Notes: a model not told the origin generated them from the letters alone. DNA of 64,000 nucleotides from Coccinella septempunctata (GCF_907165205.1 NC_058189.1:55020270-55084269), one strand, 5' to 3'. Positions 1 to 11,710 are shown, counted from the first letter of the stretch. Numbers and translations: made by a program.

Positions 1-1012
1 CTAGTTTCATACCGAAATTTACCATTGCAAGAAAAGTGACGTTTTTGTGACGGTACATTTCGGTTCGAAACTAGTACACATGTTTTAGCTTGTTTAGAAA
101 ACTGAAATCTCATTATTACGAAAACATGTCCCCAGCCCCCCCAATTTCCAACCCTTCAAAGTCCCCTTAATCTTAGGGTACGAAACTTTTTCTTGACGGT
201 ACACTGCGGTACAAAACTAGTACAAAACTTTGAAATAAAAAAAAGTTGCATTTTCAAAACTGAGGGTTGAGCATGTCTACAGTACCCCCAAACAGAAAAC
301 TGTATTTTCTTCATTTTAATTAGGGTACAAAACTTTTTCTCAACTGTACATTTCGGTACAAAACTAGTACTCATGTTTTAGCTTGTTTCGAAAACAGAAA
401 TCCCATTATTTCGAAAACATGTCTCCAGCCCCCCAATTTCGAACCCTCCTAAGACCCCTTAATCTTGGGGTACAAAACTTTTTCTTGACGGTACATTTCG
501 GTACAAAACTAGTACAAAACTTTGAAATACAAAAAAATTGCAATTTCAAAAGTGAGGGGTGAGCATGTCTACGGCCCCTCCAAACTGAAAACCGTATTTT
601 TTTCATTTTAATTCGGGTACAAAACTTTTTCTCAAAGGTACATTTCGGTACAAAACTAGTACTCATGTTTTAGCTTATTTCGAAAACAGAAATCTCATTA
701 TTTCGAAAACATGTCTCCAGCCCCCCCAATTTCAAACCCTCCTAAGACCCCTTAATCTTGGGGTACAAAACTTTTTCTTGACGGTACATTTCGGTACAAA
801 ACTAGTACAAAACTTTGAAATACAAAAAAATTGCAATTTCAAAAGTGGGGGGTGAACATGTCTACGGCCCCCCCAAACTGAAAACCGTATTTTCGTCACT
901 TTAATTAGGGGTACAAAATTTTTTTTCAACGGTACATTTCGGTACAAAACTAGTACAAAACTTTAGCGTCAAAAAAAGTGAAATATTCAAATTTGGGGGG
1001 GCTGGAGACATG
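1..1012. repeat. Satellite array, about 292-bp unit, at least 3 copies
   Basis: The anchor GTAC(T/A)CATGTTTTAGCTT occurs at 74, 368 and 659, giving spacings of 294 and 291 bp. Each unit holds two diverged half-units, both built around GGTACAAAACTTTTT and CGGTACATTTCGGTAC, and one C-rich stretch (ACATGTCTCCAGCCCCCC). The right edge at about 985-1010 carries that C-rich stretch in inverted orientation, so the array ends in a flipped partial unit. The array runs off the left edge of the window. Each unit leaves a short minus-strand reading frame open, giving near-identical 71-86 residue translations; I read these as by-products of the repeat, not genes. Confidence 0.9.
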
Positions 1013-2203
1013 GACGTACAATTCGCAACCATTCTCAAGATATTACAAGATATACAGTTTTACTGTAACGGTATTTCTTAGAATTGCAATTTATGCATCT
1101 TGAAATACTAAGTCAATATGTCTTTTGATTTTTGTTTAACAAGTAGTGTTTTGTCAATTAATAGTATTCGCCTGTTTTCAATATAATATTTTACTGCAAC
1201 ATCCTGTATCTCGTGAACTAGCGTCTGGCATCACTTGTATAGATAAAGGGAAAGTTTGGCTTAATTCTCATATAAAAAGAATCTCAATTTCCGGAATTCT
1301 TTCTTTTTATTTTGGATCATCATTATTCATTTCGAAAAAATTTGGAAAAAATAAAGAAAAAACATCAAAATGATAGGAAGCGAAAGGTACACAAAATTAA
1401 TGATAATGAAAAAATACGATGTTGTATATTGAATAATGAATATAGTATTCATACCAACCATAAATAAAAATAGGTATATGTATAACATATTTTGTGAAAC
1501 AATCGGTGATCATAATCATAACTCGAGAATACAATGTATAGAGCCTCATAAGGTAAATGAACAAGGAATCTAAAGATTTATTGAATTAGAGATTGATTGA
1601 TGTACAATAGGTGAGGACAATGGTTTTCGCCAATCTTTTTTGAGATATATTTGAAATATTTTTGATTCTCTTGACTGAAGATTGAACCGAAAACATCCAA
1701 TTATATACATAGGTGTTTACACTTCTACGTCGAGAAAATAAAGATTAATGGGTACCTATATGAAATAGAATTAAATGATATCACAGCAATTGTTGCATTA
1801 TTAAAATGTATGAGTAGTTTTACTACGAGCGGAAACGTCGCAATTAACTGACTGATTTATAATTCAGACTGCTTTTATGATTCATTGAAAGACACCAAAT
1901 ACACACGGAATACCTACCCATCATTCTTTCACTGGAAGTAGGCTACCTATTAAGGTTAGAATGGTGTCAAGCACCAATGATTCTAGTGGTGTCGATCATT
2001 ATCACAATAAACAGGATTATCCTTTTTCATGTGATTTCCCCAGAGCTGACGGATGAATATTAATTGCTTCTCTTGTATGTATAAATATACGTACGGTTGT
2101 CTCTGATACGTACACTCCATAAATATGGGGTGGGATATACATGAAGGGTGGAATACTATTATATGGATAGCGCGCTAACGATATTTGAGAGTATCGAATA
2201 CTA
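1013..2203. other. Intergenic, nothing recognised
   Basis: AT-rich sequence with only short spurious reading frames. I see no family I can name, no RNA gene and no clear repeat boundary. Confidence 0.5.
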
Positions 2204-3466
2204 TACTTCATTCAAATTTATTTTAGCAGTCGGTTGGCCATGAAATAATTTTCTCAAGTTTTTGTAACTAGAACCAAGGAGATATAGATATATCTCTTAG
2301 AGATATAGATATATCTCCTAGACTAGAACGAAGTTAGGTTGGCACTCATGAAATGTCGTTAATGTCATAACGCCGTTGCCACAACTAATATCAATTTTTA
2401 TGACGAAAATGCCGAAAGTGATTGAAAAAAGAGACAGGGTTTCAGAAAGTGCTATACATATAGAATTCAGGTCCGCTCATTCAAATAGTTATACCCTGAT
2501 ATTCTAAAATCCACAATACGTCAGACGGTAGCGAACATATTCAATGTAAGAGAATTTATATAATGTTTCATCTGAATCTAAACGACATATATTTCAGCTG
2601 GATATTTCCACAATCAGAAAGATTGTGAATGAAGAGGATGACAAAGAATTTCCTTCTATTGGGAGACCCAAAAAAGTGGTGTCATTTGAGAATTTTCTGT
2701 TTGAGTGAATTAATGCGAAAAGTTTACTACAGGATTTTCGATAAATGTCATCGGAGAATAAGTTCCCTAAAATGGATTTTTCTATTTTTCATTTGACTTG
2801 TCCTATACAATGTAAATGTCTTAAGGTACTAATAAATACCTATAATTATTATTATTACATCAATGTATTAAGATGAATAGCCACAAATACGCGCAAGTTG
2901 CCCTGTTACTTGTTTATTCATGTGAAATTTTTGTTCAAAGGTGAAGTTCATCTGAACTTGAAACTTCCTTCAATTCATTTTACTTATATTGATGCAAGAT
3001 GATTTTTGTTGAAGAATTTAACATTTTTGTAATTATCTGTTAATTTCTTCGGGAGATACCCATTCCCAACCACTGCATCATATGCATTTCATCTTCGAGT
3101 TAATATTTTTGAAATCTGCAAATGATGTAAGCCAAAGAAGATTACGAACATTAACTCTCCTCAAGCTAGTGCATATTATGATATACTGATCTCTTGTATT
3201 TTCCATGCAAATAACTGGATTTGATACGACTTCAATCAGTTTGTATAAACTTTAATTATGTTCGTCACATATTTTCCGAAGAGATTCGACATTGTGATAA
3301 AATACGTAATAACAGAAACTTTTACGTAGAACGGGCAACATAGCGTTGATTTAAAACCCAAAAATGTTTTGACAAGCTTCATAACCCCACATTTTCGTAC
3401 AATACAGAGTGAAATGTGTCAAACTTCCATGGCCAACCGACTGCTAAAATAAAAGTGAATGAAGTA
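2204..3466 (+). mobile_element. TIR DNA transposon, copy A (1.26 kb, non-autonomous)
   Basis: Both ends carry an inverted repeat of about 40 bp. The outer part reads TACTTCATTCA and the inner part GCAGTCGGTTGGCCATG; the right end is its reverse complement. The flanks suggest a TA target site, as in the Tc1/mariner/IS630 superfamily. Inside, on the plus strand, two short coding-like blocks (about 2500-2550 and 2597-2670) join across an intron-like gap. They read as a helix-turn-helix: STIRQTVANIFN followed by LDISTIRKIVNEEDD and then SIGRPKK. A stop follows shortly after (FE then TGA). This looks like an internally deleted transposase gene. Three relatives lie at 59167-60376, 61318-61858 and 62682-63875. 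A 46-bp insert at about 2275-2320 is specific to this copy. Confidence 0.8.
2264..2326. repeat. Short insertion with 22-bp tandem duplication, flanked by ACTAGAAC
   Basis: Inside transposon copy A, the 8-mer ACTAGAAC occurs on both sides of a roughly 46-bp insert made of two copies of GAGATATAGATATATCTC. The related copy near 60310 has the uninterrupted site. The direct 8-mer could be a target-site duplication or a slippage product. Confidence 0.55.
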
Positions 3467-3609
3467 TATACATATCCTCATATTCATATGTCGTTCAAGG
3501 ATCAGTATTTTTAAATTTTTTTTTGCAATCTCCGAGTGAAATCAAGATGTTCCGAATAAATTGAATTACTGAACCCTGGTTTTGGTAATATTGGGAAGTT
3601 TTGATAAAT

Positions 3610-4268
3610 AGTTGGGAAGCCCAAGAGGGAAATTCGGGATTTACTCGAGCGTGCCAGATTGATACAAGGGGAGATACCTTGGACCATGTAGAGTACCTGT
3701 ACCACAAATTAGACCTGTATATACGGGGGAATTGTCTAGGACAGCCAGTCAAAATAGTAAAAACGATCATTCTACACGCTCGAGCGTGTCAGATTAAGAT
3801 ATATGTGGTTAATTACATGTTCAAAAGTATACATTCTCTTAATCTGACAATTTGAGCTTGACGAAAATGTGTGGGAGGGCGTCAAACTTGCAAAAAAGCA
3901 AACGTCACGTGTACATTCTCGAGCGCGGAGGGTTTTTCTTGCGTCACGTCTGAATTGTCAGTTCCTTTTTACAATTTTCAACTCTTCTGTACGGCCAGCC
4001 CCACCACGTAAACTGTCAGATTAACATGAATCTAGCTATGTGAAGTTGGCACCCCCAAATGCCAATTTTGAAACAAAAATTTCAGGGTCGTTTGTCCATC
4101 GTAGGTCCATGTTTGTCCACCCTTTTTTTTTCATTTGTTCGGGCAACGTTTTAGAGATATCGGAAAAGAACTTTTTTGGGGGTGCCAACTTCACATAGCT
4201 CATGAATCTATTATTATCAGAGAGCCATAGGGCATATAAAGTATTTTAGTCTGACAAGCTCGAGTATG
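3610..4268 (+). mobile_element. CTCGAG-rich palindromic element, copy A
   Basis: The motif TCGAGCGTGTCAGATTAA and close variants recur in both orientations through this block (about 3643, 3775, 3920 and 4250). The whole stretch is matched in reverse orientation at 43041-44735, including the edge GGGAAGCCCAAGAGGG. No coding potential is seen. It is interrupted by a 167-bp MITE at 4034-4200 and abuts another TIR element at 4269. The superfamily is unknown to me. Confidence 0.7.
4034..4200. mobile_element. 167-bp MITE with 26-bp perfect TIRs and a 9-bp target-site duplication
   Basis: The ends are perfect inverted repeats beginning AGCTATGTGAAGTTGG and continuing through CACCCCCAAA. The 9-mer CATGAATCT flanks it exactly, at 4025-4033 and 4201-4209. 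The reverse-oriented sister of the host element at about 43100 has the unoccupied sequence (TTCATGTTAATCTGAC on the plus strand), so this is a genuine insertion. A 9-bp duplication is typical of Mutator-like elements; assignment to that superfamily is inference. Confidence 0.88.
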
Positions 4269-4882
4269 TACAGGGTGGGCAAAATTCGTTGTCTACTGGG
4301 AGGATCTCGAGAACTAAAGCAGCTAGAAGAAAACGGATCACACATTTCTTAGCTCATTTTCGGAGAACCAAAGAATGGTGAAAACCGCAGCCTTCTAAGA
4401 TACCCCATTTTTTAATTTGACAATTTCGTAAGGTTCTCATAACTTTTTTGTCTTTGAAGTTACAAATCTGAAACTTGAACCTTTTACAGACACTTTTTAC
4501 GTAGAATCCTCTGATGAGCTCAAAATATTTTTTCATTTCGAATCATTAGGTAAACCATTTTTTGAATGCAAACTTCTATTGAATTTTTTATTTTTGAATT
4601 GGAGAAAAATCTTCAGTCAGTAGATTCTACGTATGAAATTGCCTAAGAAGGTTCAAGTTTTAGATCTGTAACTTCGAAGACAAAAAAGTTATTAGAAGTT
4701 TACGGAATCCTCAAAATCTCAATTTTTGTTTATAACTCGAAATCTAAAAATGATAGGCCGATTCTGTTTTCAGATTTGGATTACTCATCAAAAAAGAGCT
4801 AGAGAATGTGTCATCCGTTTTCTTTTAGCTGCTATAGTTCTCGAGATCCCCTCAGTAGACAACGAATTTTGCCCACCCTGTA
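4269..4882. mobile_element. Long-TIR (fold-back) MITE, copy 1
   Basis: It begins TACAGGGTGGGCAAAATTCG and ends with the inverse, GAATTTTGCCCACCCTGTA. The inverted arms extend well inward: blocks reading CTCGAGAACTAAAGCAGCT and CTAGAAGAAAACGGAT reappear inverted at 4815-4850. Non-coding. A relative lies at 5753-6265, and a broader family with GGGCAAAATTGGTGA ends occurs at 43279 and 61300. Confidence 0.85.
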
Positions 4883-5752
4883 CACCAGACGATTTTTTTT
4901 TACATCTTTGGAAACCTGCAGACGCTTTCCCCACGGCTGAAAATGGGACCTTTTTTTTTTTCTTCCATTTATTCTTAAAAATCCACTAGGTCTCCACGAT
5001 GCTCCAGTAAATCCCGATTTAGCATTGTCAGCTCCCCAACTAAAAAGGCGATCTGTAAAACCTACATCGAATTCATAGGTGCTGTTACTGTTTATACCTA
5101 ATCTTAATTTATAAAATTCTATGAAGAAGAATTACATGTAGATATTTCTTTTTTGTTTCCTTTTCATAGTTAAAAAAATGAAAAAAAGAGTTCATGTTTC
5201 ATTGAATCTTATAGCTAACAAAATTATAAGTGACTCTCTATCGATTCTATTATATTTGACAATACGCAAATAAAACCGGAACCAAAGATTATAGAGTTAT
5301 ATAACAGTCGTTTCCATAAAACTTCTTCCAAGAAGCCTGCCTCAAACTCTCGACCTGTATTTTGAAAATAATTTACGAGTTTAATGACAGGATACGAACG
5401 AACTTTTCATTATGCCATCAGAGTTGGGGGCACCAAAACGAGGTATATACTTAAATAGGCGGGACTTTCTCTGAGATGGCATTACCTGCATCTTTCATCA
5501 AAGAGAAGAATTCGACATTTAATGGCTCGTTTTTGTAGGATACTGATGGTTGTTGACCGCAGTTTCGCTCACGTAAAATTCGTACTGCAACAATCCAGGA
5601 TATTTCTGATCGATTCTTCAGAAATTGAAAAAAAAATTGAACCCCATCTGAAATTTTCATATTACTCGCAATTTTCAGAAATTGCTTGGACAAAAATCGT
5701 CTATTTTAATTCGTTGCAGAAAAAATAAGCTTAGTATTCCTCATTTCACAAG
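4883..5752. other. Spacer between two MITEs, no gene seen
   Basis: The stretch has overlapping short reading frames on both strands at 5451-5728 with no recognisable domain. I see no other feature. Confidence 0.45.
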
Positions 5753-6265
5753 TACAGAATGGGCAAAATTCGTAGTTTACTGAGGGAATCTCTAGAACTG
5801 AAAGAGCTAGAAGAAAACGGATGACACATTTCCGAGCTCTTTTTCAGAGAAACAAAGAATGGTGAAAACCGTAGCCTCCTATGATTCTTCGTTTTCGAGT
5901 TGTTAGCAAAAAATGAGATTTTGACGATTTCGAAAAGTTCTCATGACTTTTTTGTCTTTGAAGTTACAGATCTGGAACTTGAACCTTCTACAGGCCCTTT
6001 TTTACGTAGAATCCACTGACGAGCTCAATTTTTTTTTCATTTCGAGTCATTTAATTTCTTTAAATGCAAACTTTTATTGAATTTGTTATTTTTGTTTAAT
6101 TTTTAATAACTCAAAAACGAAGAATCGTAGGAGGCTAAGGTTTTCACCATTCCTTGTTTCTTAGAAAAAGAGCTCGAAATGTGTCATCTGTTTTCTTCTA
6201 GCTCTTATATAGTTCCCGAGATCTGGAGATCTCCTCAGTAGGCAACGAATTTTGCCAACCCTGTA
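5753..6265. mobile_element. Long-TIR MITE, copy 2
   Basis: It starts TACAGAATGGGCAAAATTCG and ends CGAATTTTGCCAACCCTGTA. The arms (TAGAAGAAAACGGATGACAC near the left, GTGTCATCTGTTTTCTTCTA near the right) pair along most of the length. Sequence identity with the copy at 4269-4882 is obvious by eye, including CTTTGAAGTTACAGATCTG. Confidence 0.85.
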
Positions 6266-7526
6266 CATATGTAAATATGACCTTATTTAATACCTACTTC
6301 ATCCTTTATTTTTCCCAAAAATCATAAAAAAGCCTGTCGGATAATTATTCAACTAGATATTCCATGCCTTGAGATAAAAAGTAAACGAATGTGAGATCAA
6401 ATCAAACTCTTGCTTCAAAATAGGATAGGATGATGTACAAATAACTATAAAGACATTTCACTTTGCGAATTTAATAAGTCGTTTAATTGTTTGCGGAAAT
6501 ACGGGTATCGAACATCGAACTATTTCTTTATGAATTATTCACAAAGATATACTAGAAGGTCACTTGGAGATTGAATGGAAGATGAATTTCATAATGTCTT
6601 AGCTCTTATATTCGAGGAACAGTTCATATTCAGATAGTTCCAATTAAAACTAAGAACACTGCAGTTTTTTTTTTTAATAGGAGGTAGATTTTCACTTCCG
6701 AAAAATATAATATGAATTTTTATCGATTAAGTTAATCAGTTATTCCAATTTTCACACTTTTTTTTGTAATACTGGAAAATTATGTTATTTCTGGGAACCG
6801 TGCAGCCTTGAGCTAGTTCAGTACCTGGATGGATTGATAGCTCTGGTTCTTCTTGGAATTCTTGGAATATTGATTGAAATTCCTACCGGTTTTATTGATT
6901 ACACCAAAAACTTTATGAACTGTTAGTGAGTTCATGATGCAATTGTAGTAAATAATAGAAATTGATCAATCGAAGTTGCAAAATCAAATTCTTTTCCCTA
7001 TACTGTTCCATTATTCAATATAATTTTTTCACAGAAAATCATTGCATTGAAGTTGCAATTTATTCGGTATTTCCATTATTTATCGTATTTCAATGCGGTT
7101 TATTATTGTTTTTAAATACCAAGAGACATGGGGGTGACATAATCTGTTTCCAGGATGCTTAATTTTAGGTGTTCTTAAGAATTTTTGATATTCCATAACA
7201 TATGTTCGTTAAAAAAAAGATTTCGTTCCCAAACGACAGATTATCGACTGATGGGTCCTCAAGAAAACTGGTTAGATCGAAATTTACAGAATATTCGAGA
7301 CTGTCGATAAATTCTGCCCTAAATTCAAATTAGGTACCTATACCAGATAATTGACTTGACTCAATGTTAACACTCAGTGCTTGAACGGAATATATAATAC
7401 TTAGGTTGGCTTCCGAGCTGGATTTTGAACTGTTATTGGTTCATTATTTTTAATGAGAAGCAAGAATTTTCATTATACTTTTTGAGGCATGTCCCTTCTT
7501 GGCTTCCTTTATTCATACCTAGTTTG
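6266..7526. other. Intergenic, nothing recognised
   Basis: AT-rich and without a plausible gene; the short reading frame at 6962-7162 has no recognisable motif. Confidence 0.45.
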
Positions 7527-7566
7527 AAGAAAATTGTATATCCTATATAGGATATACAATTTTCTT
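7527..7566. repeat. 40-bp perfect palindrome
   Basis: AAGAAAATTGTATATCCTAT is followed immediately by its exact reverse complement, with no spacer. It could extrude as a cruciform or mark the joined ends of a deleted inverted-repeat element. No flanking duplication is visible. Confidence 0.9.
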
Positions 7567-7839
7567 GAAATCTAAATTCGTATGCATTCATCCTTCTGGT
7601 CCTTCTTCAAGAACGCTATGAATTTCGAATTTGAAACAATTGACCCAAGGGATTCCTCATTATCTTTCAAAAACTGATTAAGTGTCAAAAAATTATTGAA
7701 GAAAGTACCTATCACCAAAGAAATATATTTGGAAATATCATTCTCTATGTTTAATTCCTCAAATTTCTACCCCAAGAAATTATTGAATTTATATGACCGA
7801 TACTGATACTTACGGGGTCTTAGATAGTAGGTAATACCT

Positions 7840-8465
7840 CGAGAATCTCCATTCAAAAACGGCTTTCACTAGTTCCTAATTTATGCCTTTAATTTCTTAC
7901 GTGAAGCATTGATTTTTTTTAAATTTAAGTTAAGAGACATCTTGATGTCACCCCGTCTCTTTTTTTCCAATTTAGTTGTTTTTTCATCAGAAAAAAAAAC
8001 TAGAACTTTATGTCAATAAAACTTGTTTTTACAATAATTTTTCGACGATTTTTTGACATATTTCATATTTCGATAAAAATAACGACCATAGATAACGACG
8101 GGGTGACATCGGCGATTCTATTCTTTATATATTGCAAAGATTTTCATAGCGATATATGCAAAAATTAGGCTGAAATTCAGGAACAACTGAAAATTATTAT
8201 TCAATATTTCTAATATTACCTCTCACGTGGTAATTCCTACTTTTCAACTGACTCAGTACGTAATTCAGGCAAAGATATTACACACAATATCATTGAATTC
8301 AGGCTATTGCTCAAAAATGTAACACATTTTCGTATTTGGGGTAGCATCCGTAAAGCAACCAATGTCAATCGTCTTGATCTCGAATCGTATGTACTACTTC
8401 CCCTTAATGAAAATCCATAATTGATTATATGCATGATTCTCACAAAAATGAGTTTTTTAACCACG
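7840..8465 (-). mobile_element. Repeat family with hammerhead-like end, copy 1 (possible Penelope-like remnant)
   Basis: This block is repeated at 20266-21480. Shared landmarks are GAATCTC(C)(T/A)(C/G)CATTCAAAAACGGC, GACATCTTGATGTCACCCCG, GTGACATCGGCGATTC and CATTTTCGTATTTGGGGTAG. On the minus strand it follows directly after a hammerhead-like core at 8498-8465. That arrangement is known for Penelope-like retroelements, but no reverse transcriptase or GIY-YIG domain is present, so the assignment is tentative. Confidence 0.5.
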
Positions 8466-8498
8466 ACACGTGTTTCGCTATCACTGCAGCATCTTCAG
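8465..8498 (-). ncRNA. Hammerhead ribozyme-like core
   Basis: Read on the minus strand, the core CTGAAGA (8498-8492) fits the invariant CUGANGA. A GCT/AGC stem follows, then GAA (8476-8474), then ACAC/GTGT as a loopless stem III, then C as the H17 cleavage position, so the cleavage triplet is GTC. Very short palindromic stem III helices are known from hammerheads of Penelope-like elements, which are thought to act as dimers. Weak points are an extra T before the stem II GCT and poor pairing in stem I. Activity is not implied. Confidence 0.4.
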
Positions 8499-8521
8499 CT
8501 AGGTAAAGCTTAACTCCTGAC

Positions 8522-8555
8522 CTGAATATGCTATTGTGATAGCGAAACACGTGTG
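8522..8555 (+). ncRNA. Degenerate hammerhead-like motif, inverted partner
   Basis: CTGAATA, then a perfect GCTAT/ATAGC stem, GAA (8544-8546) and ACAC/GTGT, then G. Relative to the consensus, G8 has become T and the cleavage nucleotide H17 has become G, so it should be inactive. It points away from the minus-strand motif at 8498-8465, about 24 bp apart, sharing TAGCGAAACACGTGT. Confidence 0.4.
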
Positions 8556-8929
8556 TAGTGGTTTAAAAACTAATTTTTTTAAATATCATATAATCAGTGA
8601 CTATTTCTCGGAGCTAAAAGCTGAGAGGAACTTTGGCGAATGTATCTCTCGATTTTTGTATAATTATCACATTTTTATTGAGTTACCTTTTTTTTCTTCG
8701 AAACATCATAATGACATTTGGGGAATGGCCACATTTTTATATTTATTTGTGTTTAGAAAATTACATGGAAATAACGAATACAAACGATTGCAAGATACTG
8801 ATATCAATTTTCACACTCTCTACACCAAGGGTTTCAAATTCTTCAACCGATATTTGAAAAATATTATATCACATTACGAAACTTTCAGGTATCTATCGGT
8901 GTTATATTATATTGAAAGATATTATTAAA

Positions 8930-11069
8930 TTCGTAGAATTAAATTTTTGGAGGTAGAATATCTTTACGAGTGCAACAAAAATATTTTTTTAAGCTTGTTG
9001 GGATGCTGGTCTTGATAATTTTAAAATTAATTATTTTATTGTTTCTTCAGAATTCGAAAATTAATTTTTTTTCATTCATTAAGCGCCAGGAAATCATTAT
9101 AAAAGGCGGATGCGCTATTCATAAAGTTGCTTTATTTTCCAATCTCAGTAATTCAAAGGAAATTTTTTGTTCGCAACGTTTCGCAATATGTAATTGAATT
9201 TCTTCTCATTATGGGTTGCAGATTAAAATATTCTCTTTTTTTTTGGTTCAAGAATCTCATTTTCGCAATGATAAATTATAAGATTTGGTGGTTGCGCTAG
9301 TAAAATAACACCAAATTCCTCTACATTAATTGATAAACATTAACGTTTGCAACAATCAATACAATATCGGAAATAGGAGTGTCTTTTAATCCTTTATTTA
9401 TTAACAAAAACTAGACAGAATTCTTTTATCATATCGTGTGTTTGAATAGAGTACGAAATTAATCTTTGAATAAATAAGTACTTGCGAATCATAGTTTATT
9501 TTTATAATATTGGGTTATTAGGCTATTTCCTAATATTTCGCAACGATAAGATCGATGAATCCAAAAAAAATGGTTTCGACGTATAATACATAATGTGATT
9601 CCGATAATAGAAGAATGTTTATTTTTGAGCGGCGCTATAAAATTTAAAATATTTTTTCTTCCATTATCACCTTTCATGAATTATTGGAAAAGACTAAAGT
9701 GTGGTGGATATCTAGAACATATTGTACAGTTTCAACAATATTATCCCATTCGATTGAGAATTGGTTTGCATTTTTGGGTTACACGAAATGGATAAGTTAA
9801 ACTCTGGTAATGAATAAATGTTGATGAGATTTTTATTGGGGTAATGCATTTTATGTGTTCAATGATTCCAACGACAACAGTTTCTTTCTTCGACGTAGAA
9901 GACGGATGGCGCCTTCTTTCAGTTCTTCCTCTGTTTTTCAGAACTTTCGTGCCTCAAATGGAAGGCTTCGAGAATCTTAGGGTTTAGGGTTTATCTCTGT
10001 GATGCGTGATTTCGATGGTGTTGATTGATGTCATGGAGTATTGAGCATAGATTAATTAATTTACGAGATAAACATAAATATGGGTTGAATTCTTAGAAGT
10101 GCCTATCTCTTCTCCAAATTCACCTCTTATGCAAACGGTAGATATCGATGTATGAATTTACATATTTTTCAAATCCTGCAGCGATTCCTTTGAAGCTTGC
10201 CTGGAACAGAAACCTATCGTACATCAAACGATTGTTGAGTTATGAAAATAGAGGAAAGTGATCTTGGGAAGTAAATCATTCGATGAATGTATGTCAGGTT
10301 ATTACGTTGAAAAAATCAGGCGAGTTCTCGTTGCCTAAAAATAAACTTTTGCGAATTTGGTTTTGGCAAACCTGTTCGGCGGAATTCCTTCTGTCATCGA
10401 CTCACATGTCAATATACTTACTAGCAATAGAATGGAATCATTTGCAGAAAGCGTGAATCGAATAAATCGAGTTCTGTCGACCGCAGCCTTTCCTGGTCGA
10501 CAAAACCGACCTCTTTTGAAGCGAATCGACCAAGGTTGTTGGTGTGATTGCAGGAAGTGGGTAGGAAAGTAATTAATTAGGAAGTACATTGTCATGTTGG
10601 TATTCAAAATGGATTAAAAATAGATAAAATGGAATCATGTGCTATTATCATGTGCCAGAGCAAAAAAAGATTCTGCGATAATGCATATTGTCTGCTGATA
10701 TTCACAGCCAAGGTTTTTTTAAACGAGAAAATTTTACGCAAATTATTTTAGGTTCTTAATTTTTTAATTATATCTATCTATAATTTTGACAATTGAGGCA
10801 ACGACTAAATGCCCGAGTGTGTAGCAAAATCGCAGACTATTTCTTGCAAAAAAGATGTAAAATACCATACCTGATGTAGAAAATAACTATTTCTCAAAAT
10901 TGAATCACGAGACGCTAACCCCTGTTAGTTGTTTTTTTCTAGTGTAGATCTTTATGCCCTCAATAAAAAAAAGCTGTTTGGAAGACCCCAGTCAATGCTG
11001 GTTCCCAGCTTCCAAAGAAGACAAGACAACAATTAAAGCTACAAAGTTACAAATTTCATATTGTCATAA
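8930..11069. other. Intergenic, no gene recognised
   Basis: Mostly AT-rich. The part at 10335-10607 is less AT-rich and has open frames on both strands (71 and 90 residues), but neither shows a recognisable motif. I leave it uncalled. Confidence 0.4.
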
Positions 11070-11710
11070 TTATAGGTTAATTCGAGTCTTTGACTAGTAC
11101 ACATTTTTTAACAGTAGATTCTTGAGGTCAAAAGAAACACTTTCTTCATAAACCATTTTTATTATCGGCCCTGATAAAAAGATATAGCCATTTCAAGTTT
11201 TCATAATGATCTGTGCTACTTCTGGAGAAACAAAATTACCTTTAGAATAACTAGCTGAATCTGTGACACTACAAATCTTTGGATCTTTTAAAAAGAGTTG
11301 CATTCGGTCAAAGTACCCAATTTTTCGAATTTCACAAATATTTTTTATTTTATCATATTACTCGAAAACAAACGGCGCATTATACGAGAAAATATGAAGA
11401 ATACTTTTATTTTACAAAACGTCCAATTATTCATTATATATATAGCGGCCAACTTTTCAACAGTTGGGTTCTTTGAATAAGCATGGTTGATAACTTTTGT
11501 TCGAAAAAGATTAATCAAATAAATGGAAAACTACCTATATTCCGAAATTCATTTCATTCGATTAAACCATTTTGTGAAATAGAACTAAAAATAACATTTT
11601 TTTATAGTTTTTCAACGATCTGTATCTGTAACCGAGCCGGATGAAATAGAGTGAATAGTAAAGGAAAAAAGTCTTTCTTTTGACCTCAAGAAATTTTAAA
11701 ATATTTTTAC
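11070..11710. mobile_element. MITE family M1, nearly full copy
   Basis: It opens with TTTGACTAGTACACATTTTT and then AGTAGATTCTTGAGGTCAAA, and ends with AAAAAAGTCTTTCTTTTGACC followed by TCAAGAAATTTTAAAATA, an imperfect inverse. Internal landmarks (GGCCCTGATAAAAAGATA, CGGCGCATTATACGAGAAAA) recur at 27503-27838 and 51196-51886; the right half recurs at 48175-48531. Non-coding. Confidence 0.75.

Noticed and set aside
156..947. Three similar minus-strand reading frames (71-86 residues)
   Set aside because: They coincide with units of the left satellite array and have no start context, splice signals or known domain.
8536..8928. 130-residue plus-strand reading frame
   Set aside because: It begins inside a degenerate hammerhead-like motif, has no recognisable domain and a composition expected from AT-rich DNA.
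10335..10607. Opposed reading frames of 71 and 90 residues in a less AT-rich stretch
   Set aside because: No splice context or motif, and both strands are equally open, which suggests base composition rather than coding.
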